NCBI GenBank assembly: GCA_016930915.1
Contig: JAFGFU010000007.1
Coordinates: 1 to 56,742 of the forward strand
Length of the DNA stretch: 56,742 nt
Reading direction: 5' to 3'
From: Campylobacterales bacterium
Lineage (GTDB): Bacteria; Campylobacterota; Campylobacteria; Campylobacterales; Sulfurospirillaceae
Shown here: positions 17,872 through 27,032 of the stretch, in pieces
Numbering within the stretch: position 1 is the stretch's first letter
How the letters are laid out: every line of letters starts with the position of its first letter
The notes under the pieces: model-generated
Seen by the model: the letters and a program-made list of their open reading frames with translations, nothing else
What the model was told of the DNA's origin: nothing
Databases searched by the model: none
Translations under genes and position numbers: made by a program

Positions 17872-19563
17872 ATGAAAATATCGACCCGTATTCTTATTTC
17901 TCTGATTCTCTCTTTAATTCTTTTGGGTGCTTGTATTATTGGTATTGCCTATAATAATACACAGAGCAATGCCAAAATGTTTATTAAAGAGTATGAAAAA
18001 AGTGCTTTTTCATTTCACGAAAATGAACTCAAAACCATTATGTCAATGATGCAACAAACTGCTCATGCCATTTACAAGGACCAAAAAGCTAAAGGTGTTA
18101 GTGACGAAGAGATCAAAAAAGCGATTTTGTCAAAATTAGATGTCCTTCGATTTTTTAACGATCAAAGTGGGTATATTTTTGTCTATGAATCCAATGGTAT
18201 CAACGTGCTTTTACCGACTAATAAATCGTTGCAAGGAAAAGATTTAAGTGGACTTAAAGACTCCAATGGTGTCTTTTTTGTAAAAGAATTGATTGAAATG
18301 GCAAAAAAAGGAGGAGGCTTAGTACAATACTTTTTTCCAAAAGTAAAAGACGGTCAACCCTTTTTAAAATATGCCTATTCTGTTCCATTTGAGCCGTATA
18401 ATTGGACATTAGGCACAGGAATTTACGTAGACAGCGTTGAAAAAGAGGTTCAAAAACTTCAAGCAGAAATTGATGAGAATGTTGCATTGCAAATCAAATC
18501 GTTTCTTACCATTTCAATTGTGCTTCTTTTACTCAGTTTGGGTGCAACTTTGTACATTATTAACAAAACCATTTCAAAGCCTCTTAATGAGCTCATAGAA
18601 CGTGCGAACAATCTTTCCAGTGGTGATGGTGATTTGACCCGTAAACTTGAAGTGATTGGGCGTGATGAGATTGCACAAGCTAGTGCAAGTATTAACCGTT
18701 TTATTGAAAAAGTGCGCCTGCTCATTAGCGAAGCTAAAAATCTTTCCAATGAAAACTCCTCTATCTCTCATGAACTCTCTTCGACTTCTTTAGAAGTTGG
18801 GCGTGCGGTTGAAACATCCATGCAATTAGTAGGCAATACTACAACTAAAGCCAACACCCTTAAAACAGAGATGGGAGTAGGCATTACAGAAGCTAAAGAG
18901 GGAAAAGAACAATTGCTCAAAGCAAATCAATTTCTCAGCGAAGCTAACAGCGCTATTTTAGAACTCACCCATCAAATTCAAACGAGTGCAGCAACCGAGA
19001 TTGAACTAGCCCATAAAGTCCAGCAGTTAAGCTCCGATGCCTCTCAAGTGAAAGATATTTTGGTAGTCATTGGTGATATTGCTGACCAAACCAATCTTTT
19101 AGCGCTTAATGCTGCCATTGAAGCCGCACGGGCAGGAGAACACGGACGTGGTTTTGCCGTTGTTGCTGATGAGGTGCGAAAACTTGCCGAGCGTACGCAA
19201 AAAAGTCTTCAAGAAATCAATGCCACCATCAATGTCATTGTGCAAGCCATCACCGATAGTTCTGAGCAAATGACCTCTAACTCAAAAAAAGTAGAGTCTT
19301 TGGCAACTACTGCTAGTGGAGTTGAGAGTAAGATTAATAACATGTTTACCGTTATGAATAACGCTACCAACGTCTCCGATAAAACCGCTGAAAACTACCT
19401 CAAAACAGGTGCAGACATTGAGGTAATGATAGGCAATGTATCACAAATCAATGACATCTCCAGCCAAAATGCCAGAAGTGTTGAGGAGATAGCTGGAGCG
19501 GCAGAGCACTTAAGCAAAATGACCGAAATGCTCAACCTCAAACTCTCCGAATTTCGAACCTGA
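17872..19563 (+). CDS. Methyl-accepting chemotaxis protein with single CACHE sensor
   Basis: Transmembrane chemoreceptor of 563 aa. First helix about residues 6-28; periplasmic sCACHE_2-type domain containing [18 protein letters not shown] and [15 protein letters not shown]; second helix about 208-230; HAMP domain from [13 protein letters not shown]; cytoplasmic signalling tip with [20 protein letters not shown] and [20 protein letters not shown]. No C-terminal CheR-tethering pentapeptide. ATG 17872 has GAGGAG 5 nt upstream. Related domains often bind small carboxylates, but the ligand is not known. Confidence 0.92.
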   Translation: MKISTRILISLILSLILLGACIIGIAYNNTQSNAKMFIKEYEKSAFSFHENELKTIMSMMQQTAHAIYKDQKAKGVSDEEIKKAILSKLDVLRFFNDQSGYIFVYESNGINVLLPTNKSLQGKDLSGLKDSNGVFFVKELIEMAKKGGGLVQYFFPKVKDGQPFLKYAYSVPFEPYNWTLGTGIYVDSVEKEVQKLQAEIDENVALQIKSFLTISIVLLLLSLGATLYIINKTISKPLNELIERANNLSSGDGDLTRKLEVIGRDEIAQASASINRFIEKVRLLISEAKNLSNENSSISHELSSTSLEVGRAVETSMQLVGNTTTKANTLKTEMGVGITEAKEGKEQLLKANQFLSEANSAILELTHQIQTSAATEIELAHKVQQLSSDASQVKDILVVIGDIADQTNLLALNAAIEAARAGEHGRGFAVVADEVRKLAERTQKSLQEINATINVIVQAITDSSEQMTSNSKKVESLATTASGVESKINNMFTVMNNATNVSDKTAENYLKTGADIEVMIGNVSQINDISSQNARSVEEIAGAAEHLSKMTEMLNLKLSEFRT

Positions 19564-19567
19564 TATT

Positions 19568-19579
19568 CTTACATGTAAA
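19568..19579. repeat. Iterated palindrome variant CTTACATGTAAA
   Basis: Contains the perfect TTACATGTAA core, 5 nt after the chemoreceptor stop codon and immediately upstream of a terminator hairpin. Confidence 0.85.
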
Positions 19580-19580
19580 A

Positions 19581-19604
19581 GGGATTTAGCCTTTGCTAAA
19601 TCCC
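19581..19604 (+). terminator. Hairpin after the chemoreceptor gene
   Basis: GGGATTTAGC (19581-19590) pairs perfectly with GCTAAATCCC (19595-19604) over a CTTT loop. The following CTCTCTC is only moderately T-rich, so intrinsic termination is likely but not certain. Confidence 0.55.
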
Positions 19605-19648
19605 CTCTCTCACACAGAAGGCTAAGCTTTATTTTCAACTTTTTTGCT

Positions 19649-19660
19649 TTTACATGTAAG
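19649..19660. repeat. Iterated palindrome variant TTTACATGTAAG
   Basis: Second copy in the 197-bp gap between the chemoreceptor gene and pdxY, 81 bp from the first. Apart from these and the hairpin I see no further element in the gap. Confidence 0.85.
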
Positions 19661-19760
19661 AAGGTGTGAAGTGCATTCTTACTAAAATTTTGGCACGAAA
19701 GACGTAACGTTAAAAGTTAAACCATCCTAAAAATTCTAAAAATTGAAAAAGGTTTTTACA

Positions 19761-20609
19761 ATGAATATTCTCTCCATCCAATCGCATGTTGTTTTTGGTC
19801 ATGTTGGCAATGCGGCGGCGGTTTTTCCGATGCAGCGTTTAGGGGTTGAAGTGTGGCCACTGCATACCGTGCAATTTTCCAACCACACAGGCTATGGTTC
19901 GTGGAAAGGTCGGGTATTTGATGGTTTTTTTGTCGATGAACTGCTAGAGGGTTTAGCGCAACGAGAGATATTGCACACCTGTGATGGTGTGGTTTCGGGC
20001 TATATGGGCTCACCTGATTTGGGGTATGCCATTTTAGGAGCGGTGGAGAAGGTTAAAAAAGAAAATCCCAAAGCGCTTTATTGTTGTGATCCTGTTATTG
20101 GTGATGTGGGACGTGGCATTTTTGTCAGGCAAGGTATTCCTGAATTTATGGCAGAACACGCACTGCAGGTTGCCGATATTATCACGCCTAATCATTTTGA
20201 ACTCGAATACCTCTCTGCTCAAAAGGTACACACCCTTAGTGAACTTAAAATGGCGATTCAAGCCGTTCATGCAAAAGGTCCTCACATTGTATTAGTCACT
20301 TCGGTGCATTTAGATGATACGCCTCATGATGCCTTAGATTTGGTGGTCTCTGAAAAAGGGCAATTTTTCAGAATTCGCACACCCAAACTCAATCTTACCC
20401 TTAGCGGAACAGGTGATACTATTGCTGCACTCTTTTTTGTCCATTATTTACGAACACGCTGTGTGAAAACAGCTCTTAGCAAGGCCACCTCTTCGGTATA
20501 TGGGTTATTGAAAAGGACAGAAGAAGCACAGGCGAAAGAAATTTTGCTCATTGACGCACAAGAAGAAATCACTACGCCATCTTATAGTTTCGAAGCAGAA
20601 GCAGTATAG
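19761..20609 (+). CDS. pdxY: Pyridoxal kinase PdxY
   Basis: Phosphorylates pyridoxal in the vitamin B6 salvage pathway. The 282-aa ribokinase-fold product shows N-terminal [41 protein letters not shown] and the catalytic anion-hole motif [15 protein letters not shown] 19761 is preceded by AAAAAGG (19746-19752); the TTG at 19743 would overlap this. Stand-alone vitamin salvage gene followed by hemJ. Confidence 0.92.
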   Translation: MNILSIQSHVVFGHVGNAAAVFPMQRLGVEVWPLHTVQFSNHTGYGSWKGRVFDGFFVDELLEGLAQREILHTCDGVVSGYMGSPDLGYAILGAVEKVKKENPKALYCCDPVIGDVGRGIFVRQGIPEFMAEHALQVADIITPNHFELEYLSAQKVHTLSELKMAIQAVHAKGPHIVLVTSVHLDDTPHDALDLVVSEKGQFFRIRTPKLNLTLSGTGDTIAALFFVHYLRTRCVKTALSKATSSVYGLLKRTEEAQAKEILLIDAQEEITTPSYSFEAEAV

Positions 20610-20626
20610 GGTAAGTTTTAGGGTGT

Positions 20627-20632
20627 TATAAT
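20627..20632 (+). promoter_or_regulatory. Putative -10 box upstream of hemJ
   Basis: TATAAT lies 29 nt upstream of the proposed hemJ start in a 51-nt gap after pdxY, so hemJ may have its own promoter. Confidence 0.35.
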
Positions 20633-20660
20633 ACTTGAAAGAATGCAAGAAGGATGGTCT

Positions 20661-21173
20661 TTGGAATACTATAAATGGGTTCTCATTTTTCACATTATGT
20701 CATTTTTATCATGGATGGCGATGCTATTTTACCTCCCACGTCTTTTTGTTTATCACGTTGAGCATGCTGAAAAAAAAGGCTTTGTCGAAATCGTGAAAAT
20801 TCAAGAGTATAAAATGTACAAATACATCGGGCTTCCTGCCTTTTGGGCAACCCTTGCAAGTGGACTTTGTATGATTGTGCTTGATTCGCAATTGCTCTCA
20901 AGTGGTGGATGGATTTACGCTAAATTTGCGGTCTTACTCCCCTTAATACTCTACTCTTTCTCCCTTGAAAAGTATCGCCTAGAGCTTGCTAATGGCACCT
21001 GTACGAAAAGTGGCAAATTCTTTCGTGCTTACAATGAAGTACCTACGGCGTTGTCTATTTTAATTGTAGGATATGTCATTACCAAAAGTTTTTCATGGGC
21101 ATTTACACTCATTACTTTAGGTGTTTTCGCCATGATTATTGATGTTATTTTGGATGGAAAAGAGAAAAAATAA
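20661..21173 (+). CDS. hemJ: Protoporphyrinogen oxidase HemJ
   Basis: Membrane enzyme oxidising protoporphyrinogen IX in heme synthesis. The 170-aa product with four helices begins EYYKWVLIFHIMSFLSWMAM, holding the conserved heme-ligand His and WMAMLFYLPRLFVYH motif, and later has YKYIGLPAFWATLASG and FRAYNEVPT. I favour TTG 20661, with AGAAGGA 6 nt upstream, over the ATG at 20643, because the family starts at this residue. The stop codon lies inside a perfect 32-bp palindrome. Confidence 0.88.
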   Translation: MEYYKWVLIFHIMSFLSWMAMLFYLPRLFVYHVEHAEKKGFVEIVKIQEYKMYKYIGLPAFWATLASGLCMIVLDSQLLSSGGWIYAKFAVLLPLILYSFSLEKYRLELANGTCTKSGKFFRAYNEVPTALSILIVGYVITKSFSWAFTLITLGVFAMIIDVILDGKEKK

Positions 21174-21197
21174 TCTTTACATGTAAAGATTATTTTT
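21166..21197. repeat. Perfect 32-bp palindrome built around the iterated motif, at a convergent gene junction
   Basis: The 12-mer at 21176-21187 is extended symmetrically by AATC/GATT and A/T tracts to 32 bp, centre at 21181/21182. It contains the hemJ stop (21171-21173) and the stop of the small membrane protein gene on the other strand (21177-21179). On both strands it has the form of a hairpin followed by T residues, so a bidirectional terminator is plausible. Confidence 0.85.
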
Positions 21198-21461
21198 AAC
21201 CCGTCCTAAAATAATTTTTACATAAATCAGCGCAGAAAGTAACAAAAAATAGCCTACAAAAGTATACCCCAGCGTTTCCCTTTCTTTAAGCTCTTTTCTA
21301 TAAATAGCATCTTCTTGAGATTTTTCAGACGTTAGGGTCGTTACTATTGGCTGTGTTTGCGTTACAGTAGTACTATGATAATGCTTAGGCAACACCTCTA
21401 AGCCCACATACAAAACGCTCATAAAAAAGAGGATGATGGCAAAAATCTTAAGATTTGGCAT
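21177..21461 (-). CDS. Small two-helix membrane protein in the Rieske/cytochrome b operon
   Basis: A 94-aa product with helices at about 6-23 and 67-85 and a polar loop. No CxxCH motif, so it is not a cytochrome c1. It overlaps the end of the cytochrome b gene by 14 nt and is therefore co-translated; an accessory or anchoring subunit of that complex is likely by position only. Its last residues and stop (Tyr-Met-stop) are encoded by the iterated palindrome. Confidence 0.7.
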   Translation of the reverse strand: MPNLKIFAIILFFMSVLYVGLEVLPKHYHSTTVTQTQPIVTTLTSEKSQEDAIYRKELKERETLGYTFVGYFLLLSALIYVKIILGRVKNNLYM

Positions 21462-22608
21462 GGGCTTCCTTTTGAGATAAAAACGGTAAAAGAATAAAAA
21501 GAGCCATAATCAGGGTTGAAAAAAGAAACCCTAACCACAGAGTAAGCTCTGTCGTAGGCAATTTGCCTAAAATCGTAAGGGCAACCAAAGAGAGTACCAA
21601 CGCCCAAAACCACGCACAAAAATAGGGACGTTGGTGTGCTGGAATACGGCGTGGATTTTTATCCAAAAGTGGCATCAATAACAATCCCATATTTACCACC
21701 ACCAAAGAAGCCATGCCAATATAGGAGCCTTTAATAAAACCTATATCAAAGAAAAAGCTCTTTAAGAGTTGCAACATCCATAAAAAATACCATTCAGGAT
21801 AGATATGAGCAGGCGTATCGGATGGATTGGCGGGGGTAAGATTGAGGGCATCAAAGGCTAAATAATCATGAAAAAAAACACAATAAAAAAAGAACGCTAA
21901 AAAAAGTGTGCACGCTAAAAGCGGTTTTAAAACGGCATTGGAGAAAAATGGTTTTGGCTCTTTTGAGGGTAGGGCATGTTTGCTAAAACGCTCCTCTTTA
22001 CTGATATGTAAGCCTTTACGTGTCCATGAGAGTTTGGTCGTAGCGTACCATTTCATAAAATCAATATGCACTAAAATCATCAATGCAATGGCAAAAGGCA
22101 TCACCACAATATGCAAGGTATAAAACCGAAGCAGGGTAATGCCACTCACACTAAAATCACCTCGCACCCAGAGCACAATGTCCTCACCAGCCCCTGGAAT
22201 ATACTCCAACAAACTCGTAATCACTTGTGCCGCCCAGTAACTCATTTGTCCCATTGGGAGCACATAGCCTGTAAACCCTATGACCATACAACAAAAGTAA
22301 AGTATCATCCCGCTGTACCAGTATTTCATTTTACCGTGTTTGTAAAAGCCAAAATAGAGCATCCCTAGAAGATGAATGTAGAGCAGTAAAAAAAAGAACG
22401 TAGAGCCAAGAGCATGAATTTTACGCCACAACCAGCCATAATTAACTTCTTGCATAATAGTGATATGAACACTCTCAAAGGCTTTATTCGCATCAGGAAT
22501 ATAGTGCATCGCCAAAAAAATACCAGAAACCAAAAGCAGGAGGCATAAAACCACCATGATGGTACCTGTGTAGAGCAAAATGTTAAAGTTACTCAATTTG
22601 AGATTCAT
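21448..22608 (-). CDS. petB: Cytochrome b of a bc1-type quinol oxidoreductase
   Basis: Membrane subunit of a quinol:cytochrome c (or other acceptor) oxidoreductase. The 386-aa full-length protein has two heme-ligand His pairs (KIHALGSTFFFLLLYIHL and YTLHIVVMPFAIALMILVHID), the Qo-site motif PEWYFLWMLQLLKSF, GFTGYVLPMGQMSYWAA and eight hydrophobic segments. It overlaps the Rieske gene by 4 nt (ATGA). Unusually, no cytochrome c1 gene follows; the third gene is a 94-aa heme-less membrane protein. Confidence 0.88.
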   Translation of the reverse strand: MNLKLSNFNILLYTGTIMVVLCLLLLVSGIFLAMHYIPDANKAFESVHITIMQEVNYGWLWRKIHALGSTFFFLLLYIHLLGMLYFGFYKHGKMKYWYSGMILYFCCMVIGFTGYVLPMGQMSYWAAQVITSLLEYIPGAGEDIVLWVRGDFSVSGITLLRFYTLHIVVMPFAIALMILVHIDFMKWYATTKLSWTRKGLHISKEERFSKHALPSKEPKPFFSNAVLKPLLACTLFLAFFFYCVFFHDYLAFDALNLTPANPSDTPAHIYPEWYFLWMLQLLKSFFFDIGFIKGSYIGMASLVVVNMGLLLMPLLDKNPRRIPAHQRPYFCAWFWALVLSLVALTILGKLPTTELTLWLGFLFSTLIMALFILLPFLSQKEAHAKS

Positions 22609-23105
22609 GCGTTGGCTCTCTCTTTCAGCTGCAGATACGCTTCGCCTATTTCCCCAACGATAAGCGTGTTTTCTTGAACTTTAAAAGGAGGAATGACTAA
22701 AGGTTTGCTCACAGGCCCTGAGATGGCAATGCCATTTTGATCAAACTGTCCATTGTGGCAGGGACAAATAAAGCGTTTAAGATCGCTTTCATACTTTGGC
22801 ACACAGCCTAAATGGGTGCAAATGCCTATCATCACGGTATAATAATACTCCCCGATTTTAATATCACGTTTGGCATCTAAGCTCAGAGATTTATCTTTTT
22901 TAAGAATAAAAAGTGGTTTTTTCTGCCACGTAAAAAAAGAGACTTCATTAAGGGGGAGGGTGGTCGTGTCAATAAATGTGGCGGCATCCAAACGAGCTTT
23001 TTTGGGAGGTTCTAAAGAGGTAAACATGGTTTTCACACTAAAGTATACACCGCTTCCCGCCAAAGCGATAAGCGAGTAATTCACAATTCTACGGTTCCTA
23101 TCCAT
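22605..23105 (-). CDS. petA: Rieske [2Fe-2S] protein
   Basis: Iron-sulfur subunit paired with cytochrome b. The 166-aa product has an N-terminal helix after a RNRR sequence (possible Tat-type export), and both cluster-binding boxes, CTHLGC and CPCHNG, followed by the Pro loop GPVSKPL. First gene of the three-gene operon Rieske, cytochrome b, small membrane protein. No strong ribosome-binding site is seen before the ATG at 23105. Confidence 0.88.
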   Translation of the reverse strand: MDRNRRIVNYSLIALAGSGVYFSVKTMFTSLEPPKKARLDAATFIDTTTLPLNEVSFFTWQKKPLFILKKDKSLSLDAKRDIKIGEYYYTVMIGICTHLGCVPKYESDLKRFICPCHNGQFDQNGIAISGPVSKPLVIPPFKVQENTLIVGEIGEAYLQLKERANA

Positions 23106-23248
23106 TCACACATTCCTTTTCCACAACTTCACTGCGCCCATTTTACCAAAAACTTCCCCGTAGTCATATTTTTATATGTAAACACTAAAAATTACGCACA
23201 AAGCGCCCTATACATCGAAAATTATGTGCTACAATCCGAAAAATTATT

Positions 23249-23260
23249 TTTACATGTAAA
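23249..23260. repeat. Iterated palindrome TTTACATGTAAA
   Basis: Full 12-mer in the 162-bp gap between the divergent Rieske and YitT genes; its right half runs into the AAAGG ribosome-binding site of the YitT gene. Confidence 0.9.
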
Positions 23261-23267
23261 GGTTTTC

Positions 23268-24107
23268 GTGAAGGTTTCATCTGAAGTAAAAAATTATGGA
23301 TTTATTGTTTTAGGCTCTTTATTTTTGGCGTATGGTGTGGTTGCACTCTTTATCCCCAATGCCCTTGTCACAGGTGGAACAAGCGGTATGGCACTTCTCA
23401 TGCACTACATTTTTAACTACCCTGTGGGTGTGATGATGATGGCGATTAACGCCCCCTTGCTTCTTTTGGGAACGAAGTTTTTTGGAAAACATTTTACCTT
23501 TCGAAGCATCATCGCCATTGGGTTTACCTCCGTGTGTATTGATGGCATGCGTGCGTGGATGCATATAGTCCCACTCAGCCATGATGTCATTTTAGCTTCC
23601 ATTTTTGGTGGCATTAGCGTGGGCATTGGACTAGGATTTATATTGAGCGGACAAGCATCAGCAGGTGGCTCGACCATTATCGCTAAAATTGTCGCCTCAA
23701 AAACAAGTATCAAAGCCTCAACGGTGATGCTCGTTATTGATATGCTGATTATTATTGCGATTGCGTTTATTTCCAAAAATGTGGATTTAGCACTGTGGAG
23801 TTTGGTGAGCATTTACATCTCTGCAAAAAGCATTGACATTTTCCTCACTCGTGGACCTTCCAAAAAAGTAGTGCACATTGTCTCAACCCAAATAGAGGAA
23901 CTGTGCGAGACCATTGTGCATCATTTAGGACCGTATGGAACCATCGTACAAGGCAGTGGCATTTTTGAACACGAAGAAAAACGCATGATATTTTTAGTAG
24001 TCGAAAACAGCCGTATCCCTAGACTTAAAGAGCTGATTCAAAGCGTGGATGATGAAGCGTTTATGGTGGTAATGGAAGCTTCAGAACTTTTAGGAAGAGG
24101 GCATTAG
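23268..24107 (+). CDS. YitT-family membrane protein (DUF161/DUF2179)
   Basis: A 279-aa membrane protein of unknown function. The N-terminal 200 residues hold five or six helices with family motifs (FIPNALVTGGTSGMALL; GFILSGQASAGGSTIIAKI); the C-terminal 80 residues form a soluble DUF2179 domain (THIVSTQIEEL-like start, GSGIFEHEEKRMIFLVV). GTG 23268 has AAAGG 5 nt upstream; an earlier in-frame GTG at 23226 would translate through the palindrome. Sometimes proposed to be a transporter, without proof. Confidence 0.82.
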   Translation: MKVSSEVKNYGFIVLGSLFLAYGVVALFIPNALVTGGTSGMALLMHYIFNYPVGVMMMAINAPLLLLGTKFFGKHFTFRSIIAIGFTSVCIDGMRAWMHIVPLSHDVILASIFGGISVGIGLGFILSGQASAGGSTIIAKIVASKTSIKASTVMLVIDMLIIIAIAFISKNVDLALWSLVSIYISAKSIDIFLTRGPSKKVVHIVSTQIEELCETIVHHLGPYGTIVQGSGIFEHEEKRMIFLVVENSRIPRLKELIQSVDDEAFMVVMEASELLGRGH

Positions 24108-24121
24108 TAAATGTTTCAACC

Positions 24122-24133
24122 TTTACATGTAAC
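24122..24133. repeat. Iterated palindrome variant TTTACATGTAAC
   Basis: Copy with the intact TTACATGTAA core, 15 nt after the YitT gene and 62 nt upstream of the -10 box of the Mla operon. Confidence 0.85.
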
Positions 24134-24183
24134 GCTTTTTCTTCCACAAAAACCACAAAATTTCGCCCTTACTCGCCTTATGT

Positions 24184-24189
24184 TATAAT
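24184..24189 (+). promoter_or_regulatory. Putative -10 box of the Mla operon
   Basis: TATAAT lies 28 nt upstream of the first Mla gene (24212), in a 104-bp gap after the YitT gene. Confidence 0.5.
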
Positions 24190-24211
24190 AAACAAAAACA
24201 GGGTACAAGCG

Positions 24212-25342
24212 ATGAAAAAACAGCCTCCGCTTCTTGTCTCGCAAAGTTCTGAGGGGTTTAATGTCATGGTGCGTGGCAAGTGGGTCAAAGAGTCGATTCA
24301 ACTGCTTCAAGGCACTTTTACAACACTTACATGTAAACCTCATGCCTCTTATAGGTTTGATTTGAGTGGCATTGAAACATTTGATACCCACGGCATTATG
24401 CTTCTACTGTATCACATCAAAAAACTTGAAAAAGAACAATGCATTGTGCACACCACAGGCGCAAGTGACACATTTAAAACTCTTTTTTCTATCTGCGAAA
24501 CACACTATCCCCACGAAGTACCTCGTCCTAAAAAAGAGAGAATGGTGCTCTCTTTTCTTGAAAATGTCGGCAGAACAATGGTTGAGGGGTATAAAACCCT
24601 TGCTTCTTTTTTCTCATTTACAGGAGAACTTTCACACGCCATCAGCGCTCTTTTTTTCAAACCTGCCAATATCCGTCTTAAAGCCACGCTCTATCACATT
24701 GAACAAAGCGGGGCAGGGGCGATTCCTATTATTTTACTCACCTCGTTTTTGATTGGTGTGGTGATTGCCTATCAAGGTGCGGCACAGCTTGAGAAGTTTG
24801 GTGCCAATATTTTCATTGTTGAGATGATTACCATCTCAGCAGTACGAGAACTAGCCCCCTTGCTTACCGCTATTGTCGTTGCGGGGCGCAGTGCTTCTTC
24901 GTACACGGCACAAATTGGGGTCATGAAACTGACCGATGAGATTGATGCGATGAGCTCTATGGGCTTTTCCCCATGGAATTTTTTAGTGCTTCCTCGTTTG
25001 TTTGCACTGATTATCTCACTGCCTCTTTTAGTCTTTTTTGCTGATGTTGTCTCCATTTTTGGAGGAATGGTCATCGCTTCTACTCGATTAGATGTCAGTT
25101 TTGTGGAGTTTATCGACCGCATTAAGGAAACCGTCGCTCTCAAACACCTCATCATTGGGTTAGTGAAAGCACCTATTTTTGGGTGTATTATCGCTACCAT
25201 TGGCTGTTTTCGTGGTTTTCAAATAACGAGTAACACGGAGAGTGTAGGCAAATACACGACCATCAGTGTGGTCAATGCCATCTTTTGGGTCATTGCCATG
25301 GATGCGATTATCTCCGTCTTTTTAACGGAGCTAAAATTATGA
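24212..25342 (+). CDS. mlaE: MlaE-type lipid ABC permease with fused N-terminal STAS-like domain
   Basis: Membrane subunit of a phospholipid transporter that maintains outer-membrane asymmetry. The 376-aa product has an N-terminal 95-residue STAS-like domain (YRFDLSGIETFDTHGIMLL), equivalent to separate MlaB in enterobacteria, then a MlaE permease (LTSFLIGVVIAYQGAAQLEKFG, VRELAPLLTAIVVAGR, EIDAMSSMGFSPWNFLVLPR). Its stop overlaps the ATPase start as ATGA. A palindrome variant (24326-24337) reads Thr-Cys-Lys within the STAS part. Confidence 0.9.
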   Translation: MKKQPPLLVSQSSEGFNVMVRGKWVKESIQLLQGTFTTLTCKPHASYRFDLSGIETFDTHGIMLLLYHIKKLEKEQCIVHTTGASDTFKTLFSICETHYPHEVPRPKKERMVLSFLENVGRTMVEGYKTLASFFSFTGELSHAISALFFKPANIRLKATLYHIEQSGAGAIPIILLTSFLIGVVIAYQGAAQLEKFGANIFIVEMITISAVRELAPLLTAIVVAGRSASSYTAQIGVMKLTDEIDAMSSMGFSPWNFLVLPRLFALIISLPLLVFFADVVSIFGGMVIASTRLDVSFVEFIDRIKETVALKHLIIGLVKAPIFGCIIATIGCFRGFQITSNTESVGKYTTISVVNAIFWVIAMDAIISVFLTELKL

Positions 25343-26073
25343 AAAATGGCACACTCATTGAAGCCAAAGATGTCATTACCCGTTTTGGCAGACACACCAT
25401 TCACGATGGGGTAAGTTTTAGCATTGCCAAAGGGGAAATTTTTGGGCTTTTAGGCGGTAGTGGCAGTGGCAAAACAACCCTGCTTCGAGAGATGATTTTA
25501 CTTCAAAAAATCAGCGAAGGTTCCATCACTATTTTAGGAACCAATGTTACAACCACTTCTTTTAAAATGGCAGAGTGTTTACGCAGGCAGTGGGGTGTCT
25601 TGTTTCAATTTGGCGCACTCTTCACCTCTTTAACCATTTTGGAAAATGTCAGCATTGCGATGAAAGAGTACACAAACTTGCCCGATTGGCTGATTGAAAA
25701 ATCTGCCCTTATGAAACTCTCTATGGTCGGACTTCCGCCCAAAGTTGCTACTATGTATCCCTCAGAACTCAGTGGCGGAATGAAAAAAAGAGCCGCCCTT
25801 GCACGAGCTTTGGCACTTGATCCAAAACTTCTTTTTTTAGATGAGCCTACCTCTGGGCTTGATCCACAAAGTGCAAGAGCCTTTGATGAACTCATCGTTA
25901 CGTTAAGGGATACGCTAGGTATTACGGTGGTTATGGTCACCCACGATAAAGAGACTATCGCACATGTACTGGATCGTTTTATTATTTTAGGGGACAAAAA
26001 AGTGTTGTTTGAAGGTACAATGGCATCATTGAAAGAGACTCGCAATGAAGCATTGAAAAATTTTTTAAGTTGA
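25339..26073 (+). CDS. mlaF: MlaF-type lipid ABC transporter ATPase
   Basis: ATPase driving the MlaE permease. The 244-aa product has Walker A (GGSGSGKTT), signature LSGGMKKR (the MKKR form is typical of MlaF), Walker B LLFLDEPTSGLDPQ and H-loop VTHDKET. ATG 25339 overlaps the permease stop by 4 nt with GGAG upstream. Followed after 7 nt by the MCE protein. Confidence 0.9.
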   Translation: MKNGTLIEAKDVITRFGRHTIHDGVSFSIAKGEIFGLLGGSGSGKTTLLREMILLQKISEGSITILGTNVTTTSFKMAECLRRQWGVLFQFGALFTSLTILENVSIAMKEYTNLPDWLIEKSALMKLSMVGLPPKVATMYPSELSGGMKKRAALARALALDPKLLFLDEPTSGLDPQSARAFDELIVTLRDTLGITVVMVTHDKETIAHVLDRFIILGDKKVLFEGTMASLKETRNEALKNFLS

Positions 26074-26080
26074 GGCAAAA

Positions 26081-27031
26081 ATGGAAAATCGTTTAAGTTA
26101 CATTTTGGTTGGAGCGTTTGTTTTTGTTTTGCTCATTGGCAGTGTTGTCTCGATTGTCTGGTTGGGGCGCTACTCAGATGAGGGCAGTTTTAAATTTTAC
26201 CAAGTGGCAACCAAAGAGTCTGTCTCAGGGCTGAATGAAAAAGCCCCTGTGAAACTGCACGGTGTGCAAATTGGTGAAGTGCGAGCTATTACCATTAACC
26301 CTAAAAACGCCGAAGAGGTTTTAGTGATTATTCGTGTGCAAGATGATGCGCCTATTAAAGAGAGTACCTATGCCATCATTGAAGCACAGGGCATTACGGG
26401 GCTTAGCTACATTCAGCTTCAAGGGAGCATCAATAACTCAAAAGAGCTTAAAACGGGAAGTGCAAAAGAGGAGTATGGCATTATTTATTCTCGTCCTTCT
26501 ACCTTTTCACGTCTAGATAAAACCATTACTTCCGTAAGCGCTAAAGCAGAGAAGATTTTTGAACGGGCTGAGAGCATTATGAGCGATAAAAACCTCCAAC
26601 ATTTTGAGTCTATTTTAGAAAACAGCGCTAAAATTGCCGAATCGACCAATAAAACTATGGCAAATATTGAAGCGCACAATAAAGAGATTAATCAACTTCT
26701 TAAACAATCGATAGAAGCCGCCAAAGGCATCCAAGAGATGTCACATTCTTTTACATCAGCCATTGATAACACAGGCATTGATACAATGGAAAATGTACGA
26801 GAAGCTGCTAAAAGTGTGAATACGGTTATGCGTGGATTAAATCAAAAATTGGAAAAAGGCTCCTTTGATATTGACCTTTTGGTCAAAGAAAATCTTATCC
26901 CTCTTCAAGGTACCCTTGAAGAGTTGCATTTAGTATTAAGCGAAGCAAAGAGTTTAATTAATAATCTTAAAGACAGCCCGAGTGATATTCTCTTTAAATC
27001 AGAGACCATCCAACCAGCTCCTAATGAATAG
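26081..27031 (+). CDS. mlaD: MlaD-type MCE-domain protein
   Basis: Periplasmic lipid-binding subunit anchored in the inner membrane. The 316-aa protein has a helix at about 8-28, one MCE domain at about 40-120 (VSGLNEKAPVKLHGVQIGEV, EAQGITGLSYIQL) and a long coiled-coil region (about 150-300), longer than E. coli MlaD (183 aa). Long C-terminal helices may span the periplasm as in PqiB/LetB-like proteins, which would explain the missing mlaC. Confidence 0.88.
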   Translation: MENRLSYILVGAFVFVLLIGSVVSIVWLGRYSDEGSFKFYQVATKESVSGLNEKAPVKLHGVQIGEVRAITINPKNAEEVLVIIRVQDDAPIKESTYAIIEAQGITGLSYIQLQGSINNSKELKTGSAKEEYGIIYSRPSTFSRLDKTITSVSAKAEKIFERAESIMSDKNLQHFESILENSAKIAESTNKTMANIEAHNKEINQLLKQSIEAAKGIQEMSHSFTSAIDNTGIDTMENVREAAKSVNTVMRGLNQKLEKGSFDIDLLVKENLIPLQGTLEELHLVLSEAKSLINNLKDSPSDILFKSETIQPAPNE

Positions 27032-27032
27032 A

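Noticed and set aside
24116-24391. Minus-strand open frame over the start of the MlaE gene
   Set aside because: It is antisense to a well-supported gene and has atypical composition.
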